A program made the position numbers and the translations under genes. Shown here piece by piece: positions 44,306 through 54,463 of a stretch of DNA of 64,000 nt. The notes below the pieces were generated by a model. It saw only the letters and a list, made by a program, of their open reading frames with translations, did no database searches and was not told the origin of the DNA. Position 1 is the first letter of the stretch. The number at the start of each line of letters is the position of its first letter. Location: NCBI RefSeq assembly GCF_013415485.1, contig NZ_JACBXS010000018.1, forward strand, positions 18,708 to 82,707, in the 5' to 3' direction. This DNA comes from Rhabdonatronobacter sediminivivens. Its GTDB lineage: Bacteria; Pseudomonadota; Alphaproteobacteria; Rhodobacterales; Rhodobacteraceae.

Positions 44306-45051
44306 CCCGGCGCCTGCAAGAGCTGCAACTGGCGGTGATGTTGCTGACGCGGCTGCCCGCGGGGCGGCTGGCGGATCCGGCGCCGGGGCTGGCCGCGGGG
44401 GCCTGGGCGTTTCCGCTGGTGGGGCTGTTGCCGGGGGCGGTGCTCTGGGCGGTGCTGGCGGGCGCGCTGGCGCTGGGGCTGGCGCCGATGGGGGCGGCCC
44501 TGCTGGGGCTGGGGGCGGCAGCGCTGCTGACCGGGGGGTTGCACCATGACGGGCTGGCCGATTGCGCCGATGGCCTGGGCGGCGGGCGGGACCGCGCACA
44601 TGCGCTGGAGATCATGCGCGACAGCCGCATCGGCACCTATGGGGTGCTGGCGCTGGTCTTTGCCATCGGGCTGGGGGCGGCGGCGCTGGCGCAGATCGGC
44701 GCCGGGCTGGGGCTGGCGCAGGCGCTGCTGATCGGCGTGGCCAGCCGGATGGCCATGCTGGGCGCCATGTGGGCGCTGCCACCTGCGCGCGACGACGGGC
44801 TGGGCCAGCAAGTCCGCGGCGTGGCGCCCGGCGCGCTTCTGCCCGGCGCGCTGTTGCTGGCCGGGCTGGCGCTGTGGACCGGGGCTGGCAGCCTGTGGGT
44901 GCTGGCGCTGATGGCGGCCAGCGGCGCGCTGCTGGCGCGGCGCGCGCAGCGCAGGCTGGGCGGCCAGACGGGCGATGTGCTGGGCGCGGTGCAGCTGGCA
45001 TCGGAAACCGCCGGATGGGTGGCGCTGGCCGCGCTGCTGGCACTGGGCTGA
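44302..45051 (+). CDS. cobS: Adenosylcobinamide-GDP ribazoletransferase CobS
   Basis: A 249-residue membrane enzyme that completes cobalamin by joining the lower ligand to adenosylcobinamide-GDP. The metal-binding motif [18 protein letters not shown] and the following DSRIGTYG are diagnostic. GTG 44302 overlaps the cobT stop by four bases. The gene converges with the DppC gene, six bases downstream. Confidence 0.94.
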   Translation: MTRRLQELQLAVMLLTRLPAGRLADPAPGLAAGAWAFPLVGLLPGAVLWAVLAGALALGLAPMGAALLGLGAAALLTGGLHHDGLADCADGLGGGRDRAHALEIMRDSRIGTYGVLALVFAIGLGAAALAQIGAGLGLAQALLIGVASRMAMLGAMWALPPARDDGLGQQVRGVAPGALLPGALLLAGLALWTGAGSLWVLALMAASGALLARRAQRRLGGQTGDVLGAVQLASETAGWVALAALLALG

Positions 45052-45057
45052 CCCCGC

Positions 45058-45888
45058 TCAGCGGTTGCGGGGGTCCAGCACGTCACGCAGCGCATCGCCG
45101 AACAGGTTGATCCCCAGCACCGCCACAAAGATCGCCAGCCCCGGCCAGAACGAGATCAGGGGCGCCTCGGACATGTAATTGGTGCCGATGCGCAGCATGG
45201 ACCCCCAACTGGGCGTCGGCGGCTGCACGCCCAGTCCCAGAAAGCTCAGCGCGCTTTCCACCAGGATCGCCGTGGCCATGCTGACCGACATCTGGATCAC
45301 CAGCGGGCTGGCGATATTGGGCAGCACATGCTTGACCATGATCCCCAGATGGCGGTTGCCCAGGGCGCGCGCGGCCTCGACATATTCGGTTTCGCGCACG
45401 GACAGGGTCTGCGCCCGGGCCAACCGGATGAAGATCGGCGAATAGACGATGCCGATGGCGATCATCGCGGTATAGAGGCTGGGCCCCATCACCGCCGTCA
45501 TCGCCAGCGCCAGCACGATCACCGGAAAGGCCATCATCGCATCCGTCAGGCGCATGACCACATATTCATCCAGCGGCCCCCGGAAATACCCGGAAACCAG
45601 CCCGATCGGCACACCGATCCCCGCGGCCAGCAGCACCGCGATCAGCCCCGCCTGCAGCGACGCGCGCGCGCCATAGATCAACCGGCTGAGGATATCGCGC
45701 CCCAGCTCATCCGTGCCCAGCAGGTAGACATCGCCGGGGGGTTGCAGGATGGCCATGAAATCCGGGCGGGTGGGGTCATGGGGCGCGATCTGGGGGGCAA
45801 AGATCGCCACCACCACCAGCGCGGTGACGATCAGCAGGCCAAGCGCCCCCAGCGGGCGGCGCAGCATTCGACGCAGGACGCGGGCCAT
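45058..45888 (-). CDS. DppC-type ABC permease of the amide locus
   Basis: A 276-residue permease of ordinary DppC length, useful as a comparison with the 573-residue DppC at 35656. APQIAPHDPTRPDF joins directly to LLGTDELGRDILSRL without an insert. The EAA loop reads EYVEAARALGNRHLGIM. It is the last gene of the oppDF-receptor-dppBC importer and starts one base after the DppB stop. Confidence 0.92.
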   Translation of the reverse strand: MARVLRRMLRRPLGALGLLIVTALVVVAIFAPQIAPHDPTRPDFMAILQPPGDVYLLGTDELGRDILSRLIYGARASLQAGLIAVLLAAGIGVPIGLVSGYFRGPLDEYVVMRLTDAMMAFPVIVLALAMTAVMGPSLYTAMIAIGIVYSPIFIRLARAQTLSVRETEYVEAARALGNRHLGIMVKHVLPNIASPLVIQMSVSMATAILVESALSFLGLGVQPPTPSWGSMLRIGTNYMSEAPLISFWPGLAIFVAVLGINLFGDALRDVLDPRNR

Positions 45889-45889
45889 C

Positions 45890-46834
45890 TCAGCGCTCCT
45901 TGATGCGGGGGTCGAGGATGAAATACAGGATATCGGTCACCAGATTGATGACGATCACCGCCACGGCAAAGATCAGCACCAGGCTTTGCATCATGGTCAG
46001 GTCCAGCCGCAGCACCGAATTGAAGATCAGCCGCCCGAAGCCCGGCAACCCGAAGATGGTGTCGATCACCACCACATTGCCCAGCAGCGCGGCGAATTCC
46101 ACGCTCAGGATCGTCACCAGCGGGATCAGCGAGGTCCGCAGCCCGTGGCGCAGGATCACCGCCCGCGCGGTCAGCCCCTTGGCCCGTGCGGTGCGCACAT
46201 AGTCGGATTTCATCACCTCGATCATGGAGGAGCGCACCAGCCGCATGAAGATCCCCGCCGGGCGCAGGCCCAGGGCAATCGCGGGCATGATGGAATGCAG
46301 GAAGCTTTGCCAGGGGTCCACGCTGAAACGCACGAAGCCCGAGGACGGCAGCCACCCCAGCCAGAGTGAAAAGACGTACAGCAGCAGCACCGCCACCCAG
46401 AAACCGGGCAGCGAAATGCAGGTCAGGCCGATGAAGGTGGCCACCCCGTCGCCCAGCCGTCCCGGGCTGGTGGCCGCGATCACGCCCGCGGGCACGCCGA
46501 TCACCAACCCCACCAGCAGGGCCAGCGCCGTGATCTGCAGCGTCACCGGCAGCGCGTTGAGGATCGCGCGCGACACGGGGCTGTTGTCCACCATGGACCG
46601 CCCCAGATCACCGGTCATCACATTGCCCAGCCAGGACAGGTACTGCATATGCAGCGGCTGGTTCAGGCCCAGCCTTTCGCGCACGGCGGCCAGCGCCTCG
46701 GGGGTGGCCTCCTGGCCCAGGATCATCCGCGCGGGATCGCCCGGCAGCACCTGCATCACCAGAAACACCCCGATGGTGATCAGGAACAGAATGGGGATCA
46801 TGCCCAGCATGCGGCGCAGGACGAAAAAGACCAC
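45890..46834 (-). CDS. DppB-type ABC permease of the amide locus
   Basis: A 314-residue inner-membrane permease with FVLRRMLGMIPILFLITIGV at the N-terminus, GDLGRSM, and the EAA-type loop YVRTARAKGLTARAVI. It forms a heterodimer with the 45058 permease. It lies 70 bases after the receptor gene, with a hairpin in between. Confidence 0.92.
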   Translation of the reverse strand: MVFFVLRRMLGMIPILFLITIGVFLVMQVLPGDPARMILGQEATPEALAAVRERLGLNQPLHMQYLSWLGNVMTGDLGRSMVDNSPVSRAILNALPVTLQITALALLVGLVIGVPAGVIAATSPGRLGDGVATFIGLTCISLPGFWVAVLLLYVFSLWLGWLPSSGFVRFSVDPWQSFLHSIMPAIALGLRPAGIFMRLVRSSMIEVMKSDYVRTARAKGLTARAVILRHGLRTSLIPLVTILSVEFAALLGNVVVIDTIFGLPGFGRLIFNSVLRLDLTMMQSLVLIFAVAVIVINLVTDILYFILDPRIKER

Positions 46835-46862
46835 GGTGTGGACCTCCTGTTGAAAAGGGGCG

Positions 46863-46885
46863 CCGCGGCGGATCGGCCGCCGCGG
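46863..46885 (-). other. Hairpin between receptor and permease genes
   Basis: CCGCGGCGG (46863-46871) pairs with CCGCCGCGG (46877-46885). No U-tract follows. Hairpins at this place often protect the receptor message from 3' decay or reduce read-through into the permeases. Confidence 0.55.
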
Positions 46886-46904
46886 TGCAGGCCGTCAGGC
46901 GGCG

Positions 46905-48425
46905 TTACTCCGCCAGCCAGACATCCTCGAAGCGCATCATCGAATCGGGGATGTGGCGATAGCCCTGCAGATCGGTGCGGAAGGCCTTCATCTCCTGCAG
47001 GTGGTAGGTGAAGATATAGGGGAAGTCGGTGTTGAAGACCTCCAGCGCCTCGCGATACAGCGCGCGGCGTTCGTCCTGATCGACGGCGGCGCGGGCTTCA
47101 TCCAGCAGGCGGTCCATCTCTTCGCTGCTGTAGTGGCTGAAGTTCACCCCGCCATCGGTGTGGAACCACGGATGCGCGCTCAGATCCGGGTCATTGCGCG
47201 GGCTCAGTTCGATCTGCGCGGCGGCGTAGTTCGCCTCGCCCATGCGCGACAGGATGGTGCCGAATTCCACCTGCTGCAGCTGGATGTCGATGCCGACCTC
47301 GGAGCACATGGCGGCATAGATCGAGGCCACGCGGATGCTTTCATCATCCGGCGTGATCAGCAGCGGGAAGGAGAACCCATCCGGCACGCCCGCCGCCTCC
47401 AGCATCTCGCGCGAAAGGTCCAGATCGCGGTGCGGGGCCTCATCGGGGCTGTCCACCACCCAGGTCGCGGGCGAGAACGGGCCAACGGCGGGCACCGCAG
47501 CCTCGCCGAACACGGTATCCACCACCACGCGCCGGTCGATACAGGCCGAAACGGCGGCGCGGCGTTCGGGGGTTCCCAGTTCCTCGGACTGGGTGTTGAC
47601 CCAGATGCCGCGGAAGCCCAGGCCGCCGACGATGCTGAGCTCGATATCGGGGTTGTCCTGCACGCGCGAGACCGCGCGCCCCGGCACCGTGTTGATGATG
47701 TGGATCGACCCGGTTTCCAGATTCACGATCCGCGATTCCGCATCGACGAACGGACGATAGATCACCTGATCCAGATAGGGCAGCCCGTCCTTGAAGTAAT
47801 CGTCAAAGCGGTCCAGCACCACGCGGTCATCGCGGATGCGTTCGACAAAGCGGAAGGGGCCTGCGCCCACCAGCACCTGGCCGAAATCGGCGCCATGCTC
47901 TTCGACAGCGGCGGGCGAGACCATCATCCCCGACCAGCTGGCCATCGCTGGCAGAAAGGCGCCAAAGGGCTGGCTGAGGCGCACGGTCACCTGCAGCGGG
48001 CCATCCACCGTCACCTCTTCGACAAAAGCCAGCTCGCCCGCGCGGGCCGATCCGAAATCGCGGTCCATCATGCGTGCGAAGTTGAAGGCCACGGCCTCGG
48101 CATCCAACGCGGTGCCGTCGTGGAAGGTCACGCCTTCGCGCAGGTAGAAGGTGTATTCGGTGCCCTCCTCGCTGACCTCCCAGCGTTCGGCCAGTTCGGG
48201 CTGGATCTGCAGCTCGTCATCGACCTCGACCAGGGTGGCAAAGATATTGTGCAGCACCGTGCGCGAGGCGTTGGAGCTGGTCAGATGGGGGTCAAGTTCA
48301 GGCGGGTCATCGGCCAGGCCAACCTGCAGGGTGCCCCCGCGCACGGGTTCGGCCCAGAGATCCCCGGGCGCGGCCATGGCGGTGCCGATGACCGCGGCGG
48401 TGGACAGCATCAACAATCGTTTCAT
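46905..48425 (-). CDS. Dipeptide-type (SBP_bac_5) substrate-binding protein of the amide locus
   Basis: A 506-residue periplasmic receptor with a Sec signal peptide (about residues 1-25). The order is canonical: GGTLQVGLADDPPELDPHLT at the mature N-terminus, LREGVTFHDGTALDAEAVAF near residue 95, VGAGPFRF, then the second lobe ending near the C-terminus (PDLSAHPWFHTDGGVNFSHY). It thus shows what the 38468 protein should look like. The ligand is unknown; context suggests an amide or a peptide-like compound. Confidence 0.93.
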   Translation of the reverse strand: MKRLLMLSTAAVIGTAMAAPGDLWAEPVRGGTLQVGLADDPPELDPHLTSSNASRTVLHNIFATLVEVDDELQIQPELAERWEVSEEGTEYTFYLREGVTFHDGTALDAEAVAFNFARMMDRDFGSARAGELAFVEEVTVDGPLQVTVRLSQPFGAFLPAMASWSGMMVSPAAVEEHGADFGQVLVGAGPFRFVERIRDDRVVLDRFDDYFKDGLPYLDQVIYRPFVDAESRIVNLETGSIHIINTVPGRAVSRVQDNPDIELSIVGGLGFRGIWVNTQSEELGTPERRAAVSACIDRRVVVDTVFGEAAVPAVGPFSPATWVVDSPDEAPHRDLDLSREMLEAAGVPDGFSFPLLITPDDESIRVASIYAAMCSEVGIDIQLQQVEFGTILSRMGEANYAAAQIELSPRNDPDLSAHPWFHTDGGVNFSHYSSEEMDRLLDEARAAVDQDERRALYREALEVFNTDFPYIFTYHLQEMKAFRTDLQGYRHIPDSMMRFEDVWLAE

Positions 48426-48512
48426 GGTGGTTTCCTCACTGTCGGGTCGGTTCTTCGTTCAGGTTGGACGGGCCCGGGCGCCGACCCCTTGCGCCCCGGC
48501 CTTGTGGCGTCA

Positions 48513-49480
48513 TCAACCTCGTTTGATGCAGGCGACCCGGTGTCCGGGGCCGATCTCGCGCAGTTCGGGCACGGTGGCGGCGCAGTCCGGCCCGGCGATG
48601 GGGCAGCGGGTGCGGAACACGCAGCCCGAAGGCGGCGCCACCGGTGACGGGGTTTCCCCCTTCAGCAACACGCGCTGGCCCCGCGCGCCGGGAACGGGGA
48701 CGGGGGCGGCGGACAGCAGCGCCTCGGTATAGGGGTGGGTTGGCCGGGCATAGAGGTCACGCGCGTCGGCAATCTCCATGATCCGGCCCAGATACATCAC
48801 CGCCACCCGGTCCGACAGGTATTCGACCACGCTCAGGTCATGGCCGATGAACACCATGGTCAGGCCCAGATCGGCGCGCAGGTCCTGCAACAGGTTCAGG
48901 ACCTGCGCCTGAATGGACACATCCAGCGCCGAGACCGGCTCATCGGCCAGGATGAAATCAGGCTCCACCGCCAGGGCGCGGGCGATGCCGATGCGCTGGC
49001 GCTGGCCGCCGGAGAACTCATGCGGGTAGCGGGTCATGTGCTCGCGGCTCAGGCCCACGCGCTCCAGCAGGGCGGCCACGCGGTCCCGCCGGTCCTGCGT
49101 GCCCTCGCCGATGCCGTGCAGCTTCATGCCTTCGGCGATGATCCGGCCTACGCTCATGCGCGGGTTCAGGCTGGCGAAAGGGTCCTGGAATATGATCTGC
49201 ATCCGCCGCCGCGTGGCGCGCAGCTCGGCGGCGTTGAGCGCCAGCAGGTCGGTCCCGTCGAATTCCACCTGGCCCGAGGTCGGCTCGATCAGCCGCAGGA
49301 TCGACCGCCCCGCCGTGGTCTTGCCGGACCCGCTTTCCCCCACCAGGCTGAGGATCTGGCCGCGCTGAAGGTCGAAACCCAGCCCGTCCACGGCGCGCAC
49401 GATCTTCTTGCGCGAAAACGGCGTGGCGCCGCGCACGGGGAAATGGGTGCGCAGATCGCGCACGGACAGCAGCGGCGCGC

Positions 49481-49484
<4 letters not shown>
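48513..49484 (-). CDS. OppF/DppF-type ABC ATPase
   Basis: A 323-residue importer ATPase. Walker A is GESGSGKTT, the signature [15 protein letters not shown], and Walker B ILADEP. The C-terminal oligopeptide region carries [17 protein letters not shown] 49484 overlaps the oppD stop (ATGA). It pairs with the 49481 ATPase, in contrast to the fused ATPase at 33365. Confidence 0.92.
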
Positions 49485-50530
<1,046 letters not shown>

Positions 50531-50591
50531 CCATCCATTCCTGGGCCGTCCGATCCCTGGCTGCGCCGTCCCGCGGGCAGCGCGCAAACGC

Positions 50592-50707
50592 AAAAGCCCC
50601 CGTTCCGTGCCGCCGGGAAACAGGGCGGACAGAACGAGGGCTTGAATGCCGGGTCGGATTGCTCCGATATTTCGATCATCATTCCGCAGCCGGGCCAGCA
50701 AGGTCAA
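50592..50707 (-). promoter_or_regulatory. Promoter and terminator-bearing leader of the importer operon
   Basis: On the minus strand TTGACC (50707-50702), an 18-base spacer and AATGAT (50683-50678) form a sigma70-like promoter. The leader then has a small hairpin (50667-50654, TCGGA-GCAA-TCCGA) and a long imperfect hairpin from 50643 to 50593 ending GGGGGCTTTTG, like an intrinsic terminator, 62 bases before the oppD start. Its placement fits control by the ANTAR protein encoded upstream. Confidence 0.6.
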
Positions 50708-50782
50708 GAAGGAAATCGCAGGCGCCGGCAGGGGCAGAGGTGAAGCGCCCGTTTTTCGGGCGCTCCGCCAGGTCAGGGGCGC

Positions 50783-51742
50783 TTATTCGAAGACGCAGCG
50801 CGGGAAGTAGAAGGACACGATCCAGTTGGGCTGGTCCACGATCTCCGAAATCCGCAGATCACCGCAGGTGGAGACCAGCATATAGGCATCCACCGCCGCC
50901 ATCTGCCGCGTGGCGCACAGGAAATCGATCATGCCCGAAACCGCATCGCGCGCGGCGGCCATCAGGTCCGGGCCGATCCCGGTGGTGACCTCATAGCCCT
51001 TGGCATCCAGATGGCGTGTGACGGGGCCGGGCGTGGTGAAGCGCGGCATCTTCAGGTTGGCGCCCTTTACCAGATCGACGGTCAGCACCACATCCATGGG
51101 GCTTTCGATGGCGGTGCCGCAGACCTCGCCATCGCCCTGGGCGGCATGGGTGTCACCGACCGAAAACAGCGCGCCCGCCACCTCGACCGGCAGGTAAAGC
51201 GTGGTGCCCGCCGAAAGGTCGCGGATATCCATGTTGCCGCCCACCCGCCGGGGCGGGACCACCGAATGGTTGCCCGCTTCGGCCAGCGCATTGCCGATGG
51301 TCCCGGCAAAGGGTTTCAGCGGCACGCGCCCCTCGGTGCCGAAAAGCGCGGGCGCCATGGTGTTGTGATCGTATTTCCAGACTGTCAGCGCCGGGTCGGT
51401 GAACTGATCGGCCAGCAGGCCGAAGCCGGGGATATTGGCGGTCCAGCCGAACCCGGCGCCGTTGCGCGGCTGCGGGGTGAAGCTGTCCAGCGTGATCTTC
51501 AGCGCGTCGCCCGGTTCGGCCCCTTCGACCCAGACCGGCCCGGATACGGGGTTGATCTTCGAGAAATCCAGCGCCTTGACATCGTCAACCGTGGAGTCCG
51601 GCCCCAACTGCCCGGCCGAGCTGTCCTTGCAATGAAACAGGATCGTCTGGCCCGGTTCGGCGCGCAGCACCGGGGCGATGGATTTGTCCCAGCCGAAATG
51701 ATGCTGGGCGGCGTGGATGGTATGGTCACAGGCTCTGCACAT
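50783..51742 (-). CDS. Acetamidase/formamidase (FmdA/AmdA family)
   Basis: A 319-residue zinc- or metal-type amidase that hydrolyses formamide, acetamide or similar amides to the acid and ammonia. The family signature GDTHAAQGDGEVCG lies at residues 196-209, and PGFGLLADQFTDPAL is another family segment. AGAGGA precedes ATG 51742. It is the third gene of the amiC-amiR-like operon. A hairpin about 20-40 bases beyond its stop (AGCGCCCG with CGGGCGCT, 50742-50763) may end or weaken the transcript. Confidence 0.9.
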   Translation of the reverse strand: MCRACDHTIHAAQHHFGWDKSIAPVLRAEPGQTILFHCKDSSAGQLGPDSTVDDVKALDFSKINPVSGPVWVEGAEPGDALKITLDSFTPQPRNGAGFGWTANIPGFGLLADQFTDPALTVWKYDHNTMAPALFGTEGRVPLKPFAGTIGNALAEAGNHSVVPPRRVGGNMDIRDLSAGTTLYLPVEVAGALFSVGDTHAAQGDGEVCGTAIESPMDVVLTVDLVKGANLKMPRFTTPGPVTRHLDAKGYEVTTGIGPDLMAAARDAVSGMIDFLCATRQMAAVDAYMLVSTCGDLRISEIVDQPNWIVSFYFPRCVFE

Positions 51743-51773
51743 GGAGTCCTCTTTCGTGGTTGGTCCGGGCCGC

Positions 51774-52409
51774 TCAGCGGCGGCAATTGCGGGCGGCGGC
51801 GGCGGCGTCTTCGGCCGGGTCGCGGCCATGGGCGACGATCCGCTCGGCGGCATCCTCGATCGGCACGCGCCAGACCATGGCCAGCTGGCGCAGACGGTTA
51901 TAGGCGTGGCCTTCGCCATATTCATGCAGGCCCAGCAGCGCCACCGCCTGCACGATGGTCTGGCGCGCGCCCAGCCGCTGCTCCAGCCCCGCGATCCGCC
52001 CGTTGAGCGCGGCGCGCTCATCGAACACCTGCCGCGCGATCAGCAGCGCGCTGTAGACGCCGCCATCCCCCACGGGTTTGAGGATCTGCCCGCAGGCGCC
52101 CTGCGCCATGGCCCAGGCCACGCGGCCCGGCGCCTCGGACCCGATCAGCGCGATCAGCGGCATCGGCGCGGCGCCGCGGGCCCAGGGGAATTGCTCATCA
52201 TGGCCCATGTCGGCATCGAAAAAGACGTAATCGGCCGTGGCGGCGGCGGCGGGCAGGTCCGGCCAGCAATCGGACACCTGCAGGCCGATCTTGGCCAGTT
52301 GCCGCGCAAGCGCATCCAGCGTGGGGTTGGGCCGGTGCAGGATCACCGCGCGCTTGCCGCCCAGATCAGGGACCAGGGGGCGGCGCGGGGTCTGTGGCGC
52401 CCGGGTCAT
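51774..52409 (-). CDS. AmiR-like ANTAR antiterminator
   Basis: A 211-residue regulator resembling Pseudomonas AmiR. An N-terminal pseudo-receiver (residues about 18-125, without a clear phosphoacceptor cluster) leads through a coiled coil (FDERAALNGRIAGLEQRLGA) to a C-terminal ANTAR three-helix domain (residues about 140-195, AVALLGLHEYGEGHAYNRLR). ANTAR proteins bind leader RNA hairpins and stop terminator formation. Its ATG overlaps the sensor stop (ATGA). Two terminator-bearing leaders nearby are natural targets. Confidence 0.88.
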   Translation of the reverse strand: MTRAPQTPRRPLVPDLGGKRAVILHRPNPTLDALARQLAKIGLQVSDCWPDLPAAAATADYVFFDADMGHDEQFPWARGAAPMPLIALIGSEAPGRVAWAMAQGACGQILKPVGDGGVYSALLIARQVFDERAALNGRIAGLEQRLGARQTIVQAVALLGLHEYGEGHAYNRLRQLAMVWRVPIEDAAERIVAHGRDPAEDAAAAARNCRR

Positions 52410-53515
52410 GGCCGCACCACGCGCAGACGGGAAGCGCCCTCCCGGCGCAGATGGCTGCGCGCCAGATAGGGGTCGGGGGCGATATCGGCAGTGGCCGAGA
52501 TCACCTGGAACCGACCCCCGCGCAGTTGCGCCACCAGCCCCGGCTGGGTCATGTGATGGGTGGACCGGTCAATCCCCGCCGCCGCATCGCTGGCCAGCAG
52601 CGCCGAAAGTTCCAGATGCTCGGCCCCGGGGCGGTGGGCCAGCAGCCGCGCCAGCGCCCGCACCGCGCGAAAGGCCGCCCCCTCCATCGAGGATGCAAAC
52701 CCACCCGGCGGTTGCCCGCTCCAGGCGGCGGGGCCGGTATAGCCCGCGAAATGCGGCCCGGCCGAGATCACCCCCTCGGCCGCCGCGCCCATGGCCTGCA
52801 ACTCGCATTCGGTCAGGTTGCAGGACAGGATGGGGCAGCGCTCCGGCGCAAAGGCGCGATCGCGCGCGGCCAGCGCCGCCATCCCCGCCATGAACGCATA
52901 GGAGGACGGCCCCACCAGCGAATTGAGCACGAATTGCGGCCGCGCCGCCGCGATTTCCGCCACCAGCCGGTCCACATCGGTATCGCCCAGCGGCAGGTAG
53001 CGTTCGGACAGCACCGTGCCCCCGGCCTCGGCGATCAGGTCATGGGCGATGCGGCTCATCTCCCACCCCCAGATGTAGTTGGAGCTGACCAGACTGGCGC
53101 GCGCGCCATGGCGCGGCAGCACCCAGTCGAACAGCGGGATCAGGTGCTGGTTGGGGCAGGCATGGGTATAGACAACACGGTCCGAGGCCTCATACCCCTC
53201 ATAGGGGCAGGGATACCACAGCGCCCCGCCCGCCCGATCCAGCGCCGGGATGACTTCCTTGCGGCTCCAGGATGTGGTTGTGCCGATCACATGGCGCGCG
53301 CCGGTTTCGCGCAGGATTTCGGTGCAAAGCGGCCCGTAGTGGTCCACATTCCCCTGCGGGTCACGCTCCACCGGCTGCAGGGTGATGTCCAGCGCCGGGT
53401 CGGTGTTCACCGCGTCGATCCCCCGCAACGCCCCGGCCCGCCCGGCCTGCGAAATGGGGGCATAGACGCCGGATTGCGAAAACAGCAGCCCGATTTCGAT
53501 CACCCGTCGCGCCAT
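52406..53515 (-). CDS. AmiC-like amide-sensing binding protein
   Basis: A 369-residue periplasmic-binding-fold protein without a signal peptide, so cytoplasmic like AmiC. GLLFSQSGVYA, TSWSRKEVIPALDRAG, WYPCPYEGYE and PNQHLIPLFDWVL follow the AmiC/urea receptor (UrtA-like) sequence pattern. AmiC holds AmiR inactive until an amide binds. The gene is first in the sensor-antiterminator-amidase operon and couples to amiR by a four-base overlap. Confidence 0.88.
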   Translation of the reverse strand: MARRVIEIGLLFSQSGVYAPISQAGRAGALRGIDAVNTDPALDITLQPVERDPQGNVDHYGPLCTEILRETGARHVIGTTTSWSRKEVIPALDRAGGALWYPCPYEGYEASDRVVYTHACPNQHLIPLFDWVLPRHGARASLVSSNYIWGWEMSRIAHDLIAEAGGTVLSERYLPLGDTDVDRLVAEIAAARPQFVLNSLVGPSSYAFMAGMAALAARDRAFAPERCPILSCNLTECELQAMGAAAEGVISAGPHFAGYTGPAAWSGQPPGGFASSMEGAAFRAVRALARLLAHRPGAEHLELSALLASDAAAGIDRSTHHMTQPGLVAQLRGGRFQVISATADIAPDPYLARSHLRREGASRLRVVRP

Positions 53516-53565
53516 GGTTGCCCTGTCCCCTGCGGTTACCGCATCCGATTGCCGCGCGCGTCACG

Positions 53566-53668
53566 CAAAAAGCCCCGACTGCAAACCGGGGTGTTCCGGT
53601 CTGCCGTCAGGGCCTGCATGCCGCGTACGATTTGGATGCAGTATTCCAGCCAGACCGCCCCCGGTCAA
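53566..53668 (-). promoter_or_regulatory. Promoter and terminator-bearing leader of the sensor operon
   Basis: On the minus strand TTGACC (53668-53663), a 17-base spacer and AATACT (53645-53640) form a good sigma70-type promoter. The leader folds into a long hairpin from 53615 to 53571 whose inner part is ACCGG-AACACC-CCGGT, ending GGGGCTTTTTGCG. About 50 bases separate it from the amiC-like start. The arrangement repeats that at 50592-50707. Confidence 0.65.
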
Positions 53669-53764
53669 GCCACAGTTCCACCCTGCCCCCATCCCGGCCC
53701 TGCCAGGTGCCACCAGGTGCCGCATTTCCGGGCGGCCCCGCCCTGCCCCACGCCGCTGCGGGCA

Positions 53765-53793
53765 TTGACACCGCGCGCGGCTGTGCCAAAGCT
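53765..53793 (+). promoter_or_regulatory. Candidate promoter of the XRE-cupin gene, possibly leaderless
   Basis: TTGACA (53765-53770) is followed after 17 bases by AAAGCT (53788-53793), only seven bases before the ATG at 53800. The initiation site would fall at or near the start codon, so the message may be leaderless. The -10 match is weak. Confidence 0.4.
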
Positions 53794-53799
53794 GATCCC

Positions 53800-54378
53800 A
53801 TGCCCGCCGATCCCGCCCCTGACAGCGCCGACCAGATCCTCAGCCGCCTGCCCGCACGCCTGAAAGAGGCCCGCCAGCGGCAAGGCCTGTCGCTGGATGC
53901 GGTGGCGAAGCTCTCGGGCGTCAGCCGCTCCATGGTCAGCCAGATCGAACGGGGCGAATCCTCGCCCACGGTGGCGACGCTGTGGAACCTGACCCGCGCC
54001 TTGCAGGTGGATTTCGCCGGGCTGCTGGACGGTCCAAAGGCGCCGCACATCCAGGTCATCACCGCCGAACAGGCCCCGCGCATCGCCGGGCACGGCCAGG
54101 GCTGCCGGATCACCATCCTGTCCCCCCCCGAAGCGGTGGGCGTGCTGGAGGTCTATGACATAACCCTTGACCCCGGCGGCGTGCTGGACAGCGACCCCCA
54201 CACCCCCGGCACGCGTGAGGCGCTGACCGTGCTGGAGGGCGCCGTGACCCTGCGCGCGGGCCATGACGAAACCGGCCTGGGCACCGGCGACACCGCCCAT
54301 TACCAGGCCGACCAGCCGCACCGGATCGCCGCCGCCAACGGCCCGGCCCGGGTCTTTCTGATCGTTGCGTCGCAATAG
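53800..54378 (+). CDS. XRE-family regulator with cupin sensor domain
   Basis: A 192-residue regulator. Residues about 18-72 form an XRE helix-turn-helix (LKEARQRQGLSLDAVAKLSG, SRSMVSQIERGESSPTVATL) and residues about 105-190 a cupin barrel. Related proteins control amino acid, polyamine or other catabolic genes in response to ligands. It is divergent from the amide-sensor operon and 85 bases upstream of kbl-tdh, so it may regulate threonine degradation. Confidence 0.9.
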   Translation: MPADPAPDSADQILSRLPARLKEARQRQGLSLDAVAKLSGVSRSMVSQIERGESSPTVATLWNLTRALQVDFAGLLDGPKAPHIQVITAEQAPRIAGHGQGCRITILSPPEAVGVLEVYDITLDPGGVLDSDPHTPGTREALTVLEGAVTLRAGHDETGLGTGDTAHYQADQPHRIAAANGPARVFLIVASQ

Positions 54379-54463
54379 CGGATATATTTCCGCTTTGGCG
54401 CATACGGGATGTTGACACGTGATCCGCTTTGACGGACAAGCCGCCGAAATACCGGAGAACCCC

